A stretch of 64,000 nt of DNA, from contig BSYQ01000004.1 in the NCBI GenBank assembly GCA_030272585.1, positions 2,728,001 to 2,792,000 of the forward strand, given 5' to 3'. The DNA comes from Bryopsis sp. KO-2023 (Eukaryota > Chlorophyta > Ulvophyceae > Bryopsidales > Bryopsidaceae). Position 1 is the first letter of the stretch; each line of letters begins with the position of its first letter. The translations under genes were made by a program, and so were the position numbers. The notes under the pieces were generated by a model. The model was not told where the DNA came from. It was given only the letters and a program-made list of their open reading frames with translations, and did not search any database. Below, piece by piece: positions 10,701 to 18,627 of this stretch.

Positions 10701-12402
10701 TTGATACTATCTTTCTAGAAGAGACCTATTAAGTAGAGAAAGTCACTTGGAGAACTATCCATACGGGATACCAAGCAGACTTGAGATTAGACTGCCAAGA
10801 AGAACTTGTGGAAAAACCTGGAACAAGTCCTAGACTTTTTCTGCAAACGGGTAGTACTCTTTTCTCTTGGCCAGAACTACGAACGTTCGCAGGACGGGTC
10901 AAGGGTCAGTTCTAACTCCGGGGAGGCTCGTTCAAGGTGCAGGCCACACGCTTTTAGCGATCGATATCAAGTGATGGTGACATTGGATCAAGTGTTGGGT
11001 TAATGTCGAACTTGGCTATCACGGGCTTGTATCGCGAATGAGACTAAGAGGATTTGAGCAAGGGAGGGTAAACTCAAACGGGCACCAACCCGCGAGTGAA
11101 GGCGGCCCCAATAGGGCGTTCTCTTCACTAAGGCGCAGAGCTAATACGCCTAGCGCGCTTATGCGGAACCCACATCAATTCGACTGTGTATTCTCGGTAC
11201 GTGAAATGCCGAAACCCATTGTAGGACGAACACCAGGCTAAGACCGGAGAAAAGACCGAAGAAAAGACCGGACAAAAGCTTGCGGAAAAACGCACAGCTA
11301 GGAGACAAGCTTGGAGAAAAGTTTGGCGAAAAAGCAAAAGAAAAGACAAAGGAAAATTCAGGAACCAAAACTCGAGCAAGACCCAAAAACGGGACGACGA
11401 TAAAAAGTCCTTCCGAGTCAAGCAGGAGTCCATCACGGGGCTTTTGTCTTTGGGACGAGCCTCCGATCGACTTGGTGATGAAACCAGCCGCAGAACCAGC
11501 CGAGCATGCCGGCTGAGATGGCCTCCGGAGCTAGAGAAAAACGCAGACCAAGCACCCGACCAAGCACGAGACCAAGCTAGAGACCGAGCCTCGAGACAGG
11601 ATGGGGTTTTATTGGAGAGTTTTTCATCCGACTCGTTTGGGATTTTTCGTGGGTTTATTTGTGGTTTAGTTTGACGTTTCTTTGGGGTTTTTGTTTGGGG
11701 TTTTTCTGGGTTTCTTTTCTAGTCGCCCCTTTTTGTTTTCTTTCTTTTCTATGTTCGTCCCGGGTGTGGACACCCTCTCGAGGGGGGGGGGACAAGTTGA
11801 TAGTAGTGGGCGTGGGTTTGATAGGTTGTAGTACTATTAGGTAATTGTACGACAGGGATTAAAGGGCAGGGGCCCTTCCTGTAAAATTTATTCCTAGTGA
11901 ACCTGTGGCTTCCCTTAGGGGAAGCGTCTGTGTTTCGACGGCCTTAAGGGCCTATATCACGTAGAGAACCCACAACCACCCACGCAAGACGTTTCACTCA
12001 CCAGCGGTTCCTTCATTTACGTCAACAGAGTCACCATCATCTTCGTACTCTTCCCCACCCTCCTCTTGTTCTCTGTTTTCGATGTTCATATCGTCGTGTG
12101 CGATGTCCCCGTCCCCTTGTGCAACTGTCGCGTCTTTCTCTGGTTTATCCTCTACGCATCGCACACGGTTCATTTCAGAACGCCCCGAAGCTCGAAAACA
12201 TTGCACAAAAACAGAATAACATCGCATTTCACTCACGCTCAATCCACTGGCGGACGATCTCGTGGAGACGTTCGACACTCCGACATTTTTTTTTATGAGA
12301 TATCCAAGTGGTTTTGCACCCAATTCGTCGCCCACACGCAGGACAAGAGCTGTTTTTCGACCTTCTTCTAAAATGAGCGTAGCCGCCACCAGGAGGAGCC
12401 AT
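1732..12402 (-). CDS. CACTA (En/Spm)-like transposase, N-terminal half, interrupted in an intron
   Basis: Four minus-strand exons keep one frame: 12402-12237, 12151-12002, 2464-2196 and 1940-1732, about 264 residues. Exon 1 starts with MAPPGGG and holds a C-x2-C-x11-H-x3-C zinc finger (C20, C23, H35, C39). Exons 2 and 3 are strongly acidic, with long Glu/Asp runs and repeated DIAH-type motifs. Exon 3 ends in DPLYAGCTLSLLQ and exon 4 continues VLYILYTLKTTSG, then LLRLLCAIAPNSRMP and YVMCTNC. The order of finger, acidic region, a PLY-x-G-x-x-LT-like motif, a helical LL repeat and a Cys pair is known from the N-terminal part of tnp2/CACTA-type transposases. No DDE catalytic core was found further on, so the gene looks truncated or its later exons are unrecognised. 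Intron 2 carries the LTR element at 2508-11959; without it the intron would be about 80 bp. The family call rests on remembered motif patterns, not on a search. Confidence 0.55.
2508..2669 (+). repeat. 5' LTR
   Basis: This 162-bp terminal repeat is identical to 11798-11959. It begins TGATAG and ends TATATCA, and is preceded by the target duplication CGTAG. The inverted terminal bases TGAT...ATCA are typical of LTR ends. Confidence 0.97.
2670..3815 (+). other. Long 5' leader of the LTR element, with probable primer-binding site
   Basis: Two bases after the 5' LTR comes TGGTTTCGGAGC (2672-2683). The TGG start is expected of a site complementary to a tRNA 3' CCA end; the primer tRNA is not identified. 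The rest of the 1.15-kb leader shows no coding frame with domain support. At 3300-3560 it contains many short degenerate repeats of the ACTAAGGTAGC / AGTCAC type. Confidence 0.6.
3816..10667 (+). CDS. Gag-Pol polyprotein of the chromovirus
   Basis: The polyprotein is 2283 residues in a single open frame. The N-terminal part is coiled-coil-rich, followed by a Pro/Gly-rich linker. A retrotransposon Gag domain lies at about residues 625-790. A CCHC zinc knuckle (CFMCGKTGHIQSTC) is near 876. An aspartic protease with a DCGA active-site motif is near 1098. Reverse transcriptase follows at about 1330-1560, with the FIDDI motif near 1484. RNase H begins near 1629. The integrase has an HHCC zinc domain (about 1830-1871) and a DDE core with YHPQTDGQSE near 1988. 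A C-terminal chromodomain lies at about 2198-2250. Chromodomains in this family direct integration to marked chromatin. Fusion of Gag and Pol in one frame, without a frameshift or stop between them, is known in several chromovirus lineages. Confidence 0.97.
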   Translation: MSNQTPRLPPIPPPRKERVDENQSIPVVYSNVVHPLAQRPRDIEWERHIPDQVREPEGDQDLGQESKKSLENPGEKYDEKMEVVPNLEVQNQIQYAQSHLKEEYENNFLYVRKEVQKLVKHNAEVIKKQQRMLDKQQELLEEKTGYFPDNNPLEKFDNKEMLNAQIARLQEKAADKAEKEKQRDTLRAEQILALQTTITEMVGGMHLQQETIGELANTVIKSRNKQEYCQNQLHQLTDLVNISLNVLQNMEQAEEQNRHWQADRGSVSSSSGDTVGGQESMQIVETFLSDATAEKQTAESHLSEYVDSKLVETLSAWKIGEKIVVPAQDSVVVGIMGTGTGTVTLQEPTAIAELTSVPGEQPKPLTSISIPLPPFPDLDTFSGLTTLGGLGSLQNPSTTVADFVGNPSAHEYFTRSVFADLALSASPPIIPAMGTSFDQAGQVDIPLVGRSSKPVSRTPPTVSTPHVSSMLTQPPATLPTPILHTSPFASTQSVMGLGMGLSMGPGMGPNMGPTMGQSVNQYGTPSTSNPYYGWGSYPSPPTGQPQGGNRSGSGGGGPGGGPGGGPGGGDGGGFPGNGGGPFPSIPEGGGWPYRPGGGGGGGGEGGGPPDPNLGFADPQDRHGRIPSSVRIPLPKAFSGDGQQWIRDWQLEMTVYCQTLDIDESVWFRLFRSNLTGAAAQWRNVQDLRTREGKRHPGTNWVGFVEELVQAFEPTRMSDIARRTLRGLKQTGSVHQYLVSFREQVLRIPNMTDEEQYFFFVDGLKFHIKQQTVAQVPHGIEQAIQTAARLDAIASSGNFRGQGRRRGGRGRGQGQDKKQNQPQTDTVNQMGNQSHPQDQAQNVGQERGRGRRRGGGQGRGRGGGRDQGRGGEGANSKCFMCGKTGHIQSTCPEGEKFKKWLKRKSQMNRAQTRSARRKRARRHRYKQRRKLLRKERVARHAQENKEASGEREKNATQGAEGSIMSATLGDRSSRCSTPTTTDSKVDSEPVNSVHEDLGSPPGSEDSVSFPPQETKRIPEGKEPDKSLEKGLDKGVDKPATRSPPTDESAAPVQGTGRDPEVEEGQHSPSERILPLGGSNHLKFMGYEIQARLGGVPISAYVDCGATENYINKKLAARLNLPTTGCKKGVTLADGTLCSLDQRCENLQIRMGTYTTTLSADVFPNLSYDLILGLPWLMQTNPKLDFASGTLKVPVGAGWTTVPMKERPSDYLQLLSPEIESISAKKIFSLVKNSPEIDRAYLVVVRETTPEDMSHLMHYPYPGLPEEQLNATGTTPAYLQTDVEKVLHPGIDPKIKTVLTSFQDVFPKDLPPGIPPVRKGHEFKVDLEDEQMSPIHRPLYKLSPAELDEVRSQVDYLLEQRKIRPSESPWGAPILFVPKKDGGLRMCVDYRWINKFTVKNRYPLPLPEELMDRLARAKIYTKIDLRSGYWQFPVRPKDTPKTAFRTRYGHYEFLVCPFGMTNCPAQFQTMVQDLLGEFLDDFVVVFIDDILVFSNSVEDHVEHLKLVFERLRKHKLYAKASKCEVGVTETDYLGYHLSGKGLQPMQDKVEAIQRWKELTSVTDVRSFLGMVSYYRKFIPEFAKVASPLTDLTRKDTVWEWGQNQRKAFNELKDRISRAPILLLPDPAKEYTVITDASVTAYGAVLTQDHGKGLQPIAYLSRRLRPAETRYSAYERELGAIAYALAQWRHYLEGCDGGVKVLTDHKPITHFMNQSTLSRTQTRWLNSGFFQSIGPKIVYIQGKANVLADALSRSLPGQPDQINNLSTWEVAEKEAWKEALRNDTKLKPIIEKTERGVSPQYKLDDGFLYYSRTEPGPSLLVVPEAFQKRILEEHHDVPSAGHVGADRMTEVLTRNYWWKGVGLDIKTYVKTCPTCQLNKSDLQRQKGLLQPLPIPDQKWEQITTDLVTDLPSSHGFTAIAVFVDRLTKYARFVPCNKTITAPEYAKLFVENIYKHYGLPKVIVSDRDPRFTSLFWTSLFKLLGTQLRMSTAYHPQTDGQSEVTIRVLEDFLRPYVERYPDRWVDYLPTAEFAANNSRNVSTGYAPAHLLYGQNMGQIVVARKGVQTGEQSEMAAEMVRRMNEQMRTAKAKYAEAQNRMCASANKRRRDVNFQVGDEVLVKSKFIPLASLQKIPPKIRRRFVGPFRVTGRIGAVAYRLELPEHWTIHSTFHVSKLKAYSRLDDDQREVESPEGELVDGTIEFEVERILRDRGTTRKEYLILWKGYDLMESTWEPESHLANAQDLLKEYLANKPENRQQTQSKDKSKKKSQEKSKGKTKTKTQRRTRT
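10668..11797 (+). other. 3' untranslated part of the LTR element, with polypurine tract
   Basis: About 1.1 kb separates the polyprotein stop from the 3' LTR; no domain-bearing frame is seen in it. A G-rich purine tract at 11780-11796, directly before the LTR, fits the plus-strand primer site of retrotransposons. Confidence 0.7.
11798..11959 (+). repeat. 3' LTR
   Basis: This 162-bp repeat is identical to the 5' LTR at 2508-2669. It is followed directly by the CGTAG target duplication (11960-11964). Confidence 0.97.
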
Positions 12403-13587
12403 AATTGCAGAATATCAGAAAATCAAAGTTCGCTCCTGAATTTCGATTAAGCTTGCGGTGTTTTTTGGTATCCGTACAACTGCTGATTTTGGAAAACAGC
12501 CTTTTTAAGGTAATAAATTTCGTTTCCAGAGGTCACATCGTCGAGTGAGTGGTTTTGCTGGTGGTTTTGCTGGCGGTTTTGCTTCTCGCTCCTTCACAGT
12601 TCTAAATTCCAACGTGGGTATATTATTGTCAAACAAGGCGAGTTTCAGAAGACTTATCCCTTTTCGTGCACTCGATCTTGACATTCAAGAGGTATGCTGA
12701 ACCATTGCTTGTGTCGGGATGGTACTATTTGTGTTCGATTTTGCATCAGAGCTCAGTGCCTATGTAGGCATTCTCTGTATATTGAGAATGAATGTTGCCC
12801 CGTCAAACAAAGAGTTCACGAGTAATTTCAGATTGTTTGAACTGAAGGGAAAAAGGCAATGAGGGGCCAGGAGTTTCAAAGAAGAATTTTACTGAAAGGG
12901 ATCAGCAGCTTTCATGGCAAAAAAGCACCTCAGTGTCGGGTGCGATGGTTTAAAGTTATATTTAACAAAAGTTTTCCTCCTTTTTGCGTGTGTTTTTTAA
13001 AGGGGAATGGACACACCATGTTTCTACATCCTTCAAATCAATACATGCTTCAGCACGAGCTCCCTTGTGCTAGGTCTACATACTTCACAGAAACAAGGCT
13101 AGAGAAACTGTGCCCTCTCTCAAGGGACACAAACTGGATGTGGGAGAGTGGGGAATTCTGCTGCCTTCGAAAGGAACTAAATTTCAGGCGATTTTGAAGA
13201 TTCTTCAACTTCTGCAGATACAAGGGGAATGCTTCTGTGGGCACTATGTCCAGATTTTTTTCGATTCATGTTTGTAAGGATTGATTTGTAACTTTGGTGA
13301 GAAGATGAAGGAGGTTGGAGCAAAATTGGCCTGGATTCCGGGGGGGAAGGGGAGATCTTTAGAGGACTACGCTTTGTTAGATTTTTGCTGTGTTTTGGTG
13401 GAAGGATCATAGGGTGTTTGTTTTGCACTTTTTAAGAAATTTGGTCGACTTCCTGACTTTCTCCTGATTTCACATCATCACACAAAGAGGAACAGACACA
13501 CGCACATCGAAAACAAAAATTCGTTACAGCTCACCAAAAAAAAATGAAAGGAGCTTTACCGAAAGAGAAACCTGTCACCACCCCTTT
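12403..13587. other. Non-coding gap between two minus-strand genes
   Basis: About 1.2 kb lies between the transposase start (12402) and the 3' end of the next minus-strand gene (13588). No exon chain is supported on either strand. It should hold the promoter of the transposase gene; no clear TATA element stands out. Confidence 0.5.
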
Positions 13588-16395
13588 TCACTTTCTCCCT
13601 TGCGTCTTGCGCTTTTTCTGAACCCCCTTTTTGTTCTTCTCCTTGTCTGTCCTCGACCTCTTCTTCTCTGCCTCCCTCTCCGGCCTCCTCAAGCCCTTGC
13701 CTCGCTTGTACAAAGTCGCCTTCCCCTCGACCCCTCTCTCATTCCCCGGGGTGGGATCCGACTCATCATGTTGGGGCCTCTTTACCAGCAACTCGCGCTC
13801 AAGGCGATCCATAACGGGACCCATATCTGGGCTACTGGGCTTGCGGATCTGAGAACCACCAGCAGCACGCGTAATGGGCTTGCGGATCTGAGAACCACCA
13901 GCAGCACGTGTAATGGGCTTGCGGATCTGAGAACCACCAGCAGCACGCGTAATGGGCTTGCGGATCTGAGAACCACCAGTCGCAAGAGAAACGATACTGG
14001 GCTTGCGGATCCGAGAACCACCAGTCGCAAGAGGAACGATACTGGGCTTGCGGATCCGAGAACCACCAGTAGCAAGAGAAACGGGTGTGGGCAACGGCGC
14101 CAAATCCTCCTCGCCTCTCGACATCTCCTGAACCTGGTCGTCACTCTCCATCTCCTGACCCTGGTCGTCACTCTCCATCTCCGGACCCTGGTCGTCACTC
14201 TCCATCTCCGGAACCTGCTCATCATCCTGCATCTCCCCATCTTGTTCACCACTCAGCTGCGTTTCCTTGGTCCTCTCGGATTGGCCGCCTCCATCAACGG
14301 CGGTGGAGGTCACCGTGAAAGGGTCATCAACCTGAAGAAATCGCACGAAAATCCTTAGCACACTGCATAACAAAACATGTAAAATCGGATACCGGATCTC
14401 TCTCACCCATTTATTTGCAAGGTTGTCGGCCCGGTCTAATATTTATCCGGACCGATCCGTGGTAACATTGTACGAAGTAAGCTTGAAAGGAAGATTTGAG
14501 ATTATCTGTGTTTTTCGAATTCTAGTCGAAACGTCTACCGATGTTACAGTGGTTACGACCGTAACAACTGATTTCTTGTTCTTTTTTTCTCTTAATAACG
14601 ACTCACCTGAGAGTCCACGATCGTCACGCCGGTCTCATTGTACAGGGTTTCTTTTCTTTTCACCACCGTCTTCCACAACAAGTCCGTTTGAAACATGTGA
14701 TCGTTATCCACTAATTTCGTTCTTTGGAGCCCTCCCCTCTTCCCAATGGCTCGTTGCTTCAGTCCAAAACGCAAGTTGTTGATCCTATTGCACAAAAACG
14801 TTTGAACAACTCACATAAAACATAAATCATCGAAGAAGAGGAAATATATGTTTGTGGGACTTAGTAGATCATGATTGGCTTGGTTCGGGTTCCTATTTGT
14901 TATAGTCGCATTGGAACAACTATCACTTAATCTATGAAATATTTGCTCTTACCGTTGACTGATCCGGGACGTGAGCACAGACCACCCAATCCGAAAGTTT
15001 TGTTGCGTTCCCAAAACGCCCAGGTTGTTGTCGGCATGGAAGAATATCCTCAAAGTGGCCAGCTCGGCTTGGTCGATAAGGAAGGATCGATTGGTATCCG
15101 TCACAACCGTTCCTCCGACCTGGGCAAAGAAATGTTTTCAAGAACGTGTTCGCCCACGAAAAGTGACGCATTACACTTAATATTGTATATCTCACACATG
15201 TTTAAATGAAGCACGTGTTCGCTAAGACGAACGTCCCCGCTGATCCTTCCGATTGGATTCTTTACTCTGATTGAGATTCGATCAGACGTTCCGATCTACA
15301 CAGCTTGAACCGGCCGGGCAGTACTATTCACGGGTCCCCACAACAACCGGTTACTCGAGTTTAATCTCTCAGCATCAAGCCCTTTTAATCCCAATGAATA
15401 CTGTTCTAAAAGTTATCACTTACTTTATTGCCATTCTCGAAATCAGCTTTTCGCGCCATTGTTCGATGTCCATCAGGCATGACCTCTTGCGGCCAGAACT
15501 CTGCAATCAACTTTAAGGAAAGAACATTGTTAAATTATTAACATGACACCCAAATACAATAAAGAACAAGTCACTTTATAGAAAAAAACGACAACAAATA
15601 AACAAGTTTAAAAAAATGAAAAATAGTGAAGAGCTTAGAGTTATGCTTACGTTATCTAGCCATCGGAACATTGTCGTGTTTGGCCATTGGTAGGTTGTGC
15701 GGGTGCCAGTCTTCTTCTCCGTCCTCCGCGAAGCATCATGCGCCCCCTTCGTGTTTTTCACCCTGTTTTTCTTTCCCTTTCCAGAAGCGGGGGTGGCTGT
15801 GTTCGCAACGTTGGAAACCTGTACGTTGCAAAAAAACTTTGAGTATAGTAGTACGGGTATTGACAATATGCAAAAAAAACATCACACAAAGAACGAACCC
15901 TCTCGACCTCAGCCTCCGGACCGATGATCACCACGACCTTCTCCTTCAGCCTGAACAAGAGGGGCTCGAGTGTCTTCACTCGATCCTCAAAGTTCTCCCC
16001 CACGACCGTTCGAATCATCTCTCCCCCCTTCCCCCAGATCCGAGCGGTCCGAGAATGGAAAGTCTAAATTCAACGCCAATAGGTCAGGATTGGGCCATTT
16101 TATGCAACTGACGGGTGAGGACTCCATTACCCGTCTTTATCGTGAAAATGAGTGAAAACCATTATAACAGACTCCACATAGCTTCATAGAAGTCAACACA
16201 AAATCCAAACTCGTTTCAAACCCGTTCCAAACTTACATGAACAAACGAGTCCGCCAAATGAGTCTCTGGGTGAAAAGGCCGGAGAAAATCCCCAACTGCC
16301 TCCAACGACCCCCCCTCCAAACCCCCCAAGGCACCCACAAGCCTGTCCAGCTCCGCAAGCTCCCCCACCACGATCGCCAATATCAAGACTAACAT
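13588..16395 (-). CDS. Unknown 7-exon protein with C-terminal tandem repeats (possible transposon accessory protein)
   Basis: Seven minus-strand exons join in frame: 16395-16237, 16063-15899, 15818-15651, 15498-15424, 15119-14953, 14784-14607 and 14331-13588. They give about 551 residues starting MLVLILAIVVGELAEL. The middle holds a globular-looking segment with TTYQWPNTTMFRWLDN, VGGTVVTDTNRSFLIDQAEL and GVLGTQQNFRIGWSVLTSRI. The C-terminal exon has acidic EMESDDQ repeats, then seven tandem copies of a 13-16-residue unit around GGSQIRKP, and ends in a Lys/Arg-rich nuclear-type tail. I do not recognise the family. It shares orientation and the surrounding ACATCGCACA motifs with the CACTA-like transposase. 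CACTA elements are known to encode a second DNA-binding protein (TnpA in En/Spm), so such a role is a reasonable but unproven inference. The basic tail and repeats could bind DNA. Confidence 0.7.
13850..14085 (-). repeat. Tandem coding repeats (39-48 bp) in the last exon
   Basis: Seven copies of a unit encoding GGS(Q/R)IRKP lie in the last exon of the unknown gene. Four have a 39-bp period with Gln and ITRAA-type spacers, and three longer ones have Arg and SIV-type spacers. Neighbouring units are nearly identical in DNA, which suggests recent expansion by slippage or unequal exchange. Confidence 0.85.
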
Positions 16396-16817
16396 GATCT
16401 TCAATCTTAACAACAAAAAATTACAATCCGTTATGATTTTTCAACCACCTCTATGCCAGAGGTGAGAGACTAGGCTATAACTGACAGGTGGGAAAACTCC
16501 GTAAAATCTGGGAAAAAAAAGGGTTTTCCTAGAAACAAAATTCCTTTAGGAGAAAAAGTATACTGTGCGATGTTCGCGTGTTTACTGCAAAACATGGCTG
16601 TGGATAGTTTGGAAAAGCATCGCGCAATATGGTTCAAAACATCGCACAGGGGTCGCACAACATCGCACAGGGGACACAGAACATCGCACAGGGGACGCAA
16701 TTACATTTGCACGCTGTGCAATTCCTAAAATCGTGTATGCGAGACCTTAGTTTTCTGTGCGATTGTATTGGGAGACGTCGCACAATATGGGTGTTCCCAT
16801 AGTTCGTTACAGGCCTG

Positions 16818-16898
16818 TTAACTAAACACCACACTAATTTCCGGGTCGAAACCAGGGAAACGGGCCGCAGGAGCCCGTTCCAGTTTAACTAAACACCA
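16818..16898. repeat. 14-bp direct repeat flanking a small hairpin
   Basis: TTAACTAAACACCA occurs at 16818-16831 and again at 16885-16898. Between them lies a foldback of GGGAAACGGGC with GCCCGTTCC. A direct repeat flanking about 53 bp of hairpin sequence could be the target duplication of a very small insertion. Confidence 0.4.
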
Positions 16899-17124
16899 AG
16901 GGAAAAAAAAAACAAAAACAAAAGCAAAAACAAAAAAGCGAAGCGAAGCGAAGCCCCACCTGACCACCTGGAGGCGGCGCGCACAGCGGTAAGAGCGTTT
17001 TTTCCCCTCAGCGAATGGCGAAGTTTTGAATGCGGCAAGTAAATCCCGTGAAAAAACCTGGAAAGGTGCGCAAAAACTTCAGTTACATCGCACAGGAGTT
17101 AAACGCTTTCTGGGCAATGTCGAT

Positions 17125-17158
17125 TTTTTCGATTTTTTCGATTTTTTCGATTTTTTTA
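17125..17158. repeat. TCGATTTTTT tandem repeat
   Basis: Four near-perfect copies of a 9-10-bp unit, TCGATTTTT(T), lie between the ACATCGCACA sites. Confidence 0.8.
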
Positions 17159-17412
17159 CAGTGGCGACGACGACTATCACGGCTACATTTGAGAGGAACT
17201 TCTGGGAGTCGAACCCAGTTTTTTCCGTTCGTTCCACAACCGTTTTCTAAGCGACGAACCACACTTCTGCATCTGATCCGAAATTGCGCTAACATCGCAC
17301 AAAATTCTGTACATCGCACAGACGGTGTTTTCCCATAGTGTATGTCTGATTGAGGCAGGTACGAAAAGCAATTTATGAAAAACTGTGTGTGAAAATTCGT
17401 TTTATTATTGCA

Positions 17413-18627
17413 GGGTTGCTGGACAGGTTGGAAGTGTTGGAAAACATCCACAAGCTCACCATCATATGTGATTGAATTTCTTTGTATAACGTGAGTGTTT
17501 TTCCCCCCAATCTAGAGGAGCTCCATTTATTCGGAATCCGTTTCGTTCCGGGGGCATTCAAAAATGCACCCTCCAAACTCCAGGTTCTGGAAATTTTCCA
17601 CGGAAGCTCCCTCCCTGAAAACTGGGCCAAACTGGTGTCCCTCAAAAGATTCACCTTCCGGGCAAAAGATTTGTACATCCTGCTGCCCTCGATATTCGGA
17701 GGCATGCGAAATTTGGAGCACCTGGATGTATGCCCCAATTCCTATGGGGACATGTTGCATGATTTGGCGTTGGATACCGGAATTCAGCTGTGTAGGGTGC
17801 CTGGGGACGTGGTTCTGTGCGGCCAGAGATTGGAGGAAGTCGAGAATTGCCCCGTGCTGTTCGGATTGATCATCGAAATCTTGTGGGGTCCGTTATGTTA
17901 TCGGAGGTCCAAAACAGTTATGTGTTTTATGTACTGATCCCAGCAATCATCTTTGTGGCTGACATCGCCACCGATTTGACTTTGATTGTGGTGCTGTGGG
18001 CATCCACATCGTCTTTCATCATGCTGGGGATTGTCATGGTGCACTACGCTGTTTCAATCGGATTTTTTGGGTGGTGCCTTGGAAAGACTGGTGTGCAAGA
18101 AGCCAGAGTTTGGCACAGCAACGTGGTGGGACCCGAGCCGGGGTTATTGGATGCTTGATTTCACACCTCATGGCTGTATTCTGGAGCATTCTGGGTATTC
18201 TGGTCGGTTTGCGAAAAGTATCGTGGTCTTGCCCCTCAGATCAATTTTGGTCGACTTCCTCAGCTTTGTCTCAGTTTTGACGGGCTCCCCCCTGAACTCC
18301 CTGACATCAAGCATTGATTTGCCATGCTACTTCCATGCAAGGATAATGATCGAATCGTTCGTGGAGGCCCCACTTCAAGCAGTCTTTCAGACGGTCGCTT
18401 TATGGTTTAAGTTCTGGAGGCCCTAGGGGTGTTGCGGTTTGACATCTCTGTGGGGCTGTTCACTCTTTCCATGGTGGCTTCTTTCGTTTCAATCCTGGCT
18501 GGGATGGTTAAATTTGGATGCAAAAGATTGGAGAATGCTTCTGGACCTGAGACTACACCCCAGGTGCATGAAAATGGGATTTGTGCGAATGGTGCTGAGG
18601 TCAGCGGACCACTGCTGTCCAATTAGG
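17413..18627 (+). pseudogene. Decayed LRR plus multi-membrane-span gene
   Basis: After a good acceptor (TTGCAG at about 17412) the plus strand encodes leucine-rich-repeat sequence: LEVLENIHKLTII, FPPNLEELHLFGIRF and LVSLKRFTFRAKDL. This is followed by hydrophobic segments such as YVFYVLIPAIIFVADIATDL, CLISHLMAVFWSILGILVG and ISVGLFTLSMVASFVSILAG. A segment IMIESFVEAPLQAVFQT between them resembles the FESLFESAPQ-type helix of XK-related scramblases. Continuity needs at least four frame changes: near 17880, 18130, 18210 and 18420. There is also an in-frame TGA near 17473, and none of these can be explained by introns. I therefore call it a host pseudogene, although clustered sequencing errors are an alternative. 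No start codon was identified. Confidence 0.6.

Larger units (their letters stand above)
2508..11959 (+). mobile_element. Ty3/gypsy chromovirus LTR retrotransposon, looks whole
   Basis: Two LTRs of 162 bp, identical base for base, bound a 9.45-kb element. Both begin TGATAG and end TATATCA. The element is flanked by a 5-bp target duplication, CGTAG, at 2503-2507 and 11960-11964. A long single Gag-Pol frame ending in a chromodomain marks the chromovirus branch of Ty3/gypsy. The leader (about 1.15 kb) and the 3' untranslated part (about 1.13 kb) are unusually long beside such short LTRs. Identical LTRs imply a recent insertion. It is inserted antisense within an intron of the minus-strand transposase gene. 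Confidence 0.97.
16560..17340 (-). repeat. Cluster of ACATCGCACA motifs ending in CACTATGGG termini
   Basis: ACATCGCACA or close variants occur at about 16565 (inverted), 16638, 16660, 16681, 16758 (inverted), 16775, 17086, 17292 and 17312. Read on the minus strand, the cluster begins at 17340 with CACTATGGGAAAACACC followed by TGTGCGATGT. A similar end, AACTATGGGAACACCC followed by TTGTGCGAC, starts near 16799. CACTA transposons are known to start CACTA and carry short subterminal repeats in both orientations, so this looks like one real right end plus a second related end. A matching left end was not found. Confidence 0.5.

Noticed and set aside
13588-14331. Stand-alone intronless gene with an N-terminal hydrophobic start at 14406
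   Set aside because: The first 25 codons lie upstream of a clear CTTCAG acceptor at 14332; the exon joins in phase with six upstream exons instead.
17190-17270. tRNA-like sequence on the minus strand
   Set aside because: A CTGGG/CCCAG T-arm is present, but the acceptor stem has no 5' partner and no D-arm is visible. It may be a tRNA remnant.
17880-17915. Mini-intron of 35 bases in the LRR/membrane gene
   Set aside because: GTGGGG...ACAG has splice-like ends but splicing it leads straight to a stop, so a frame break is the simpler reading.
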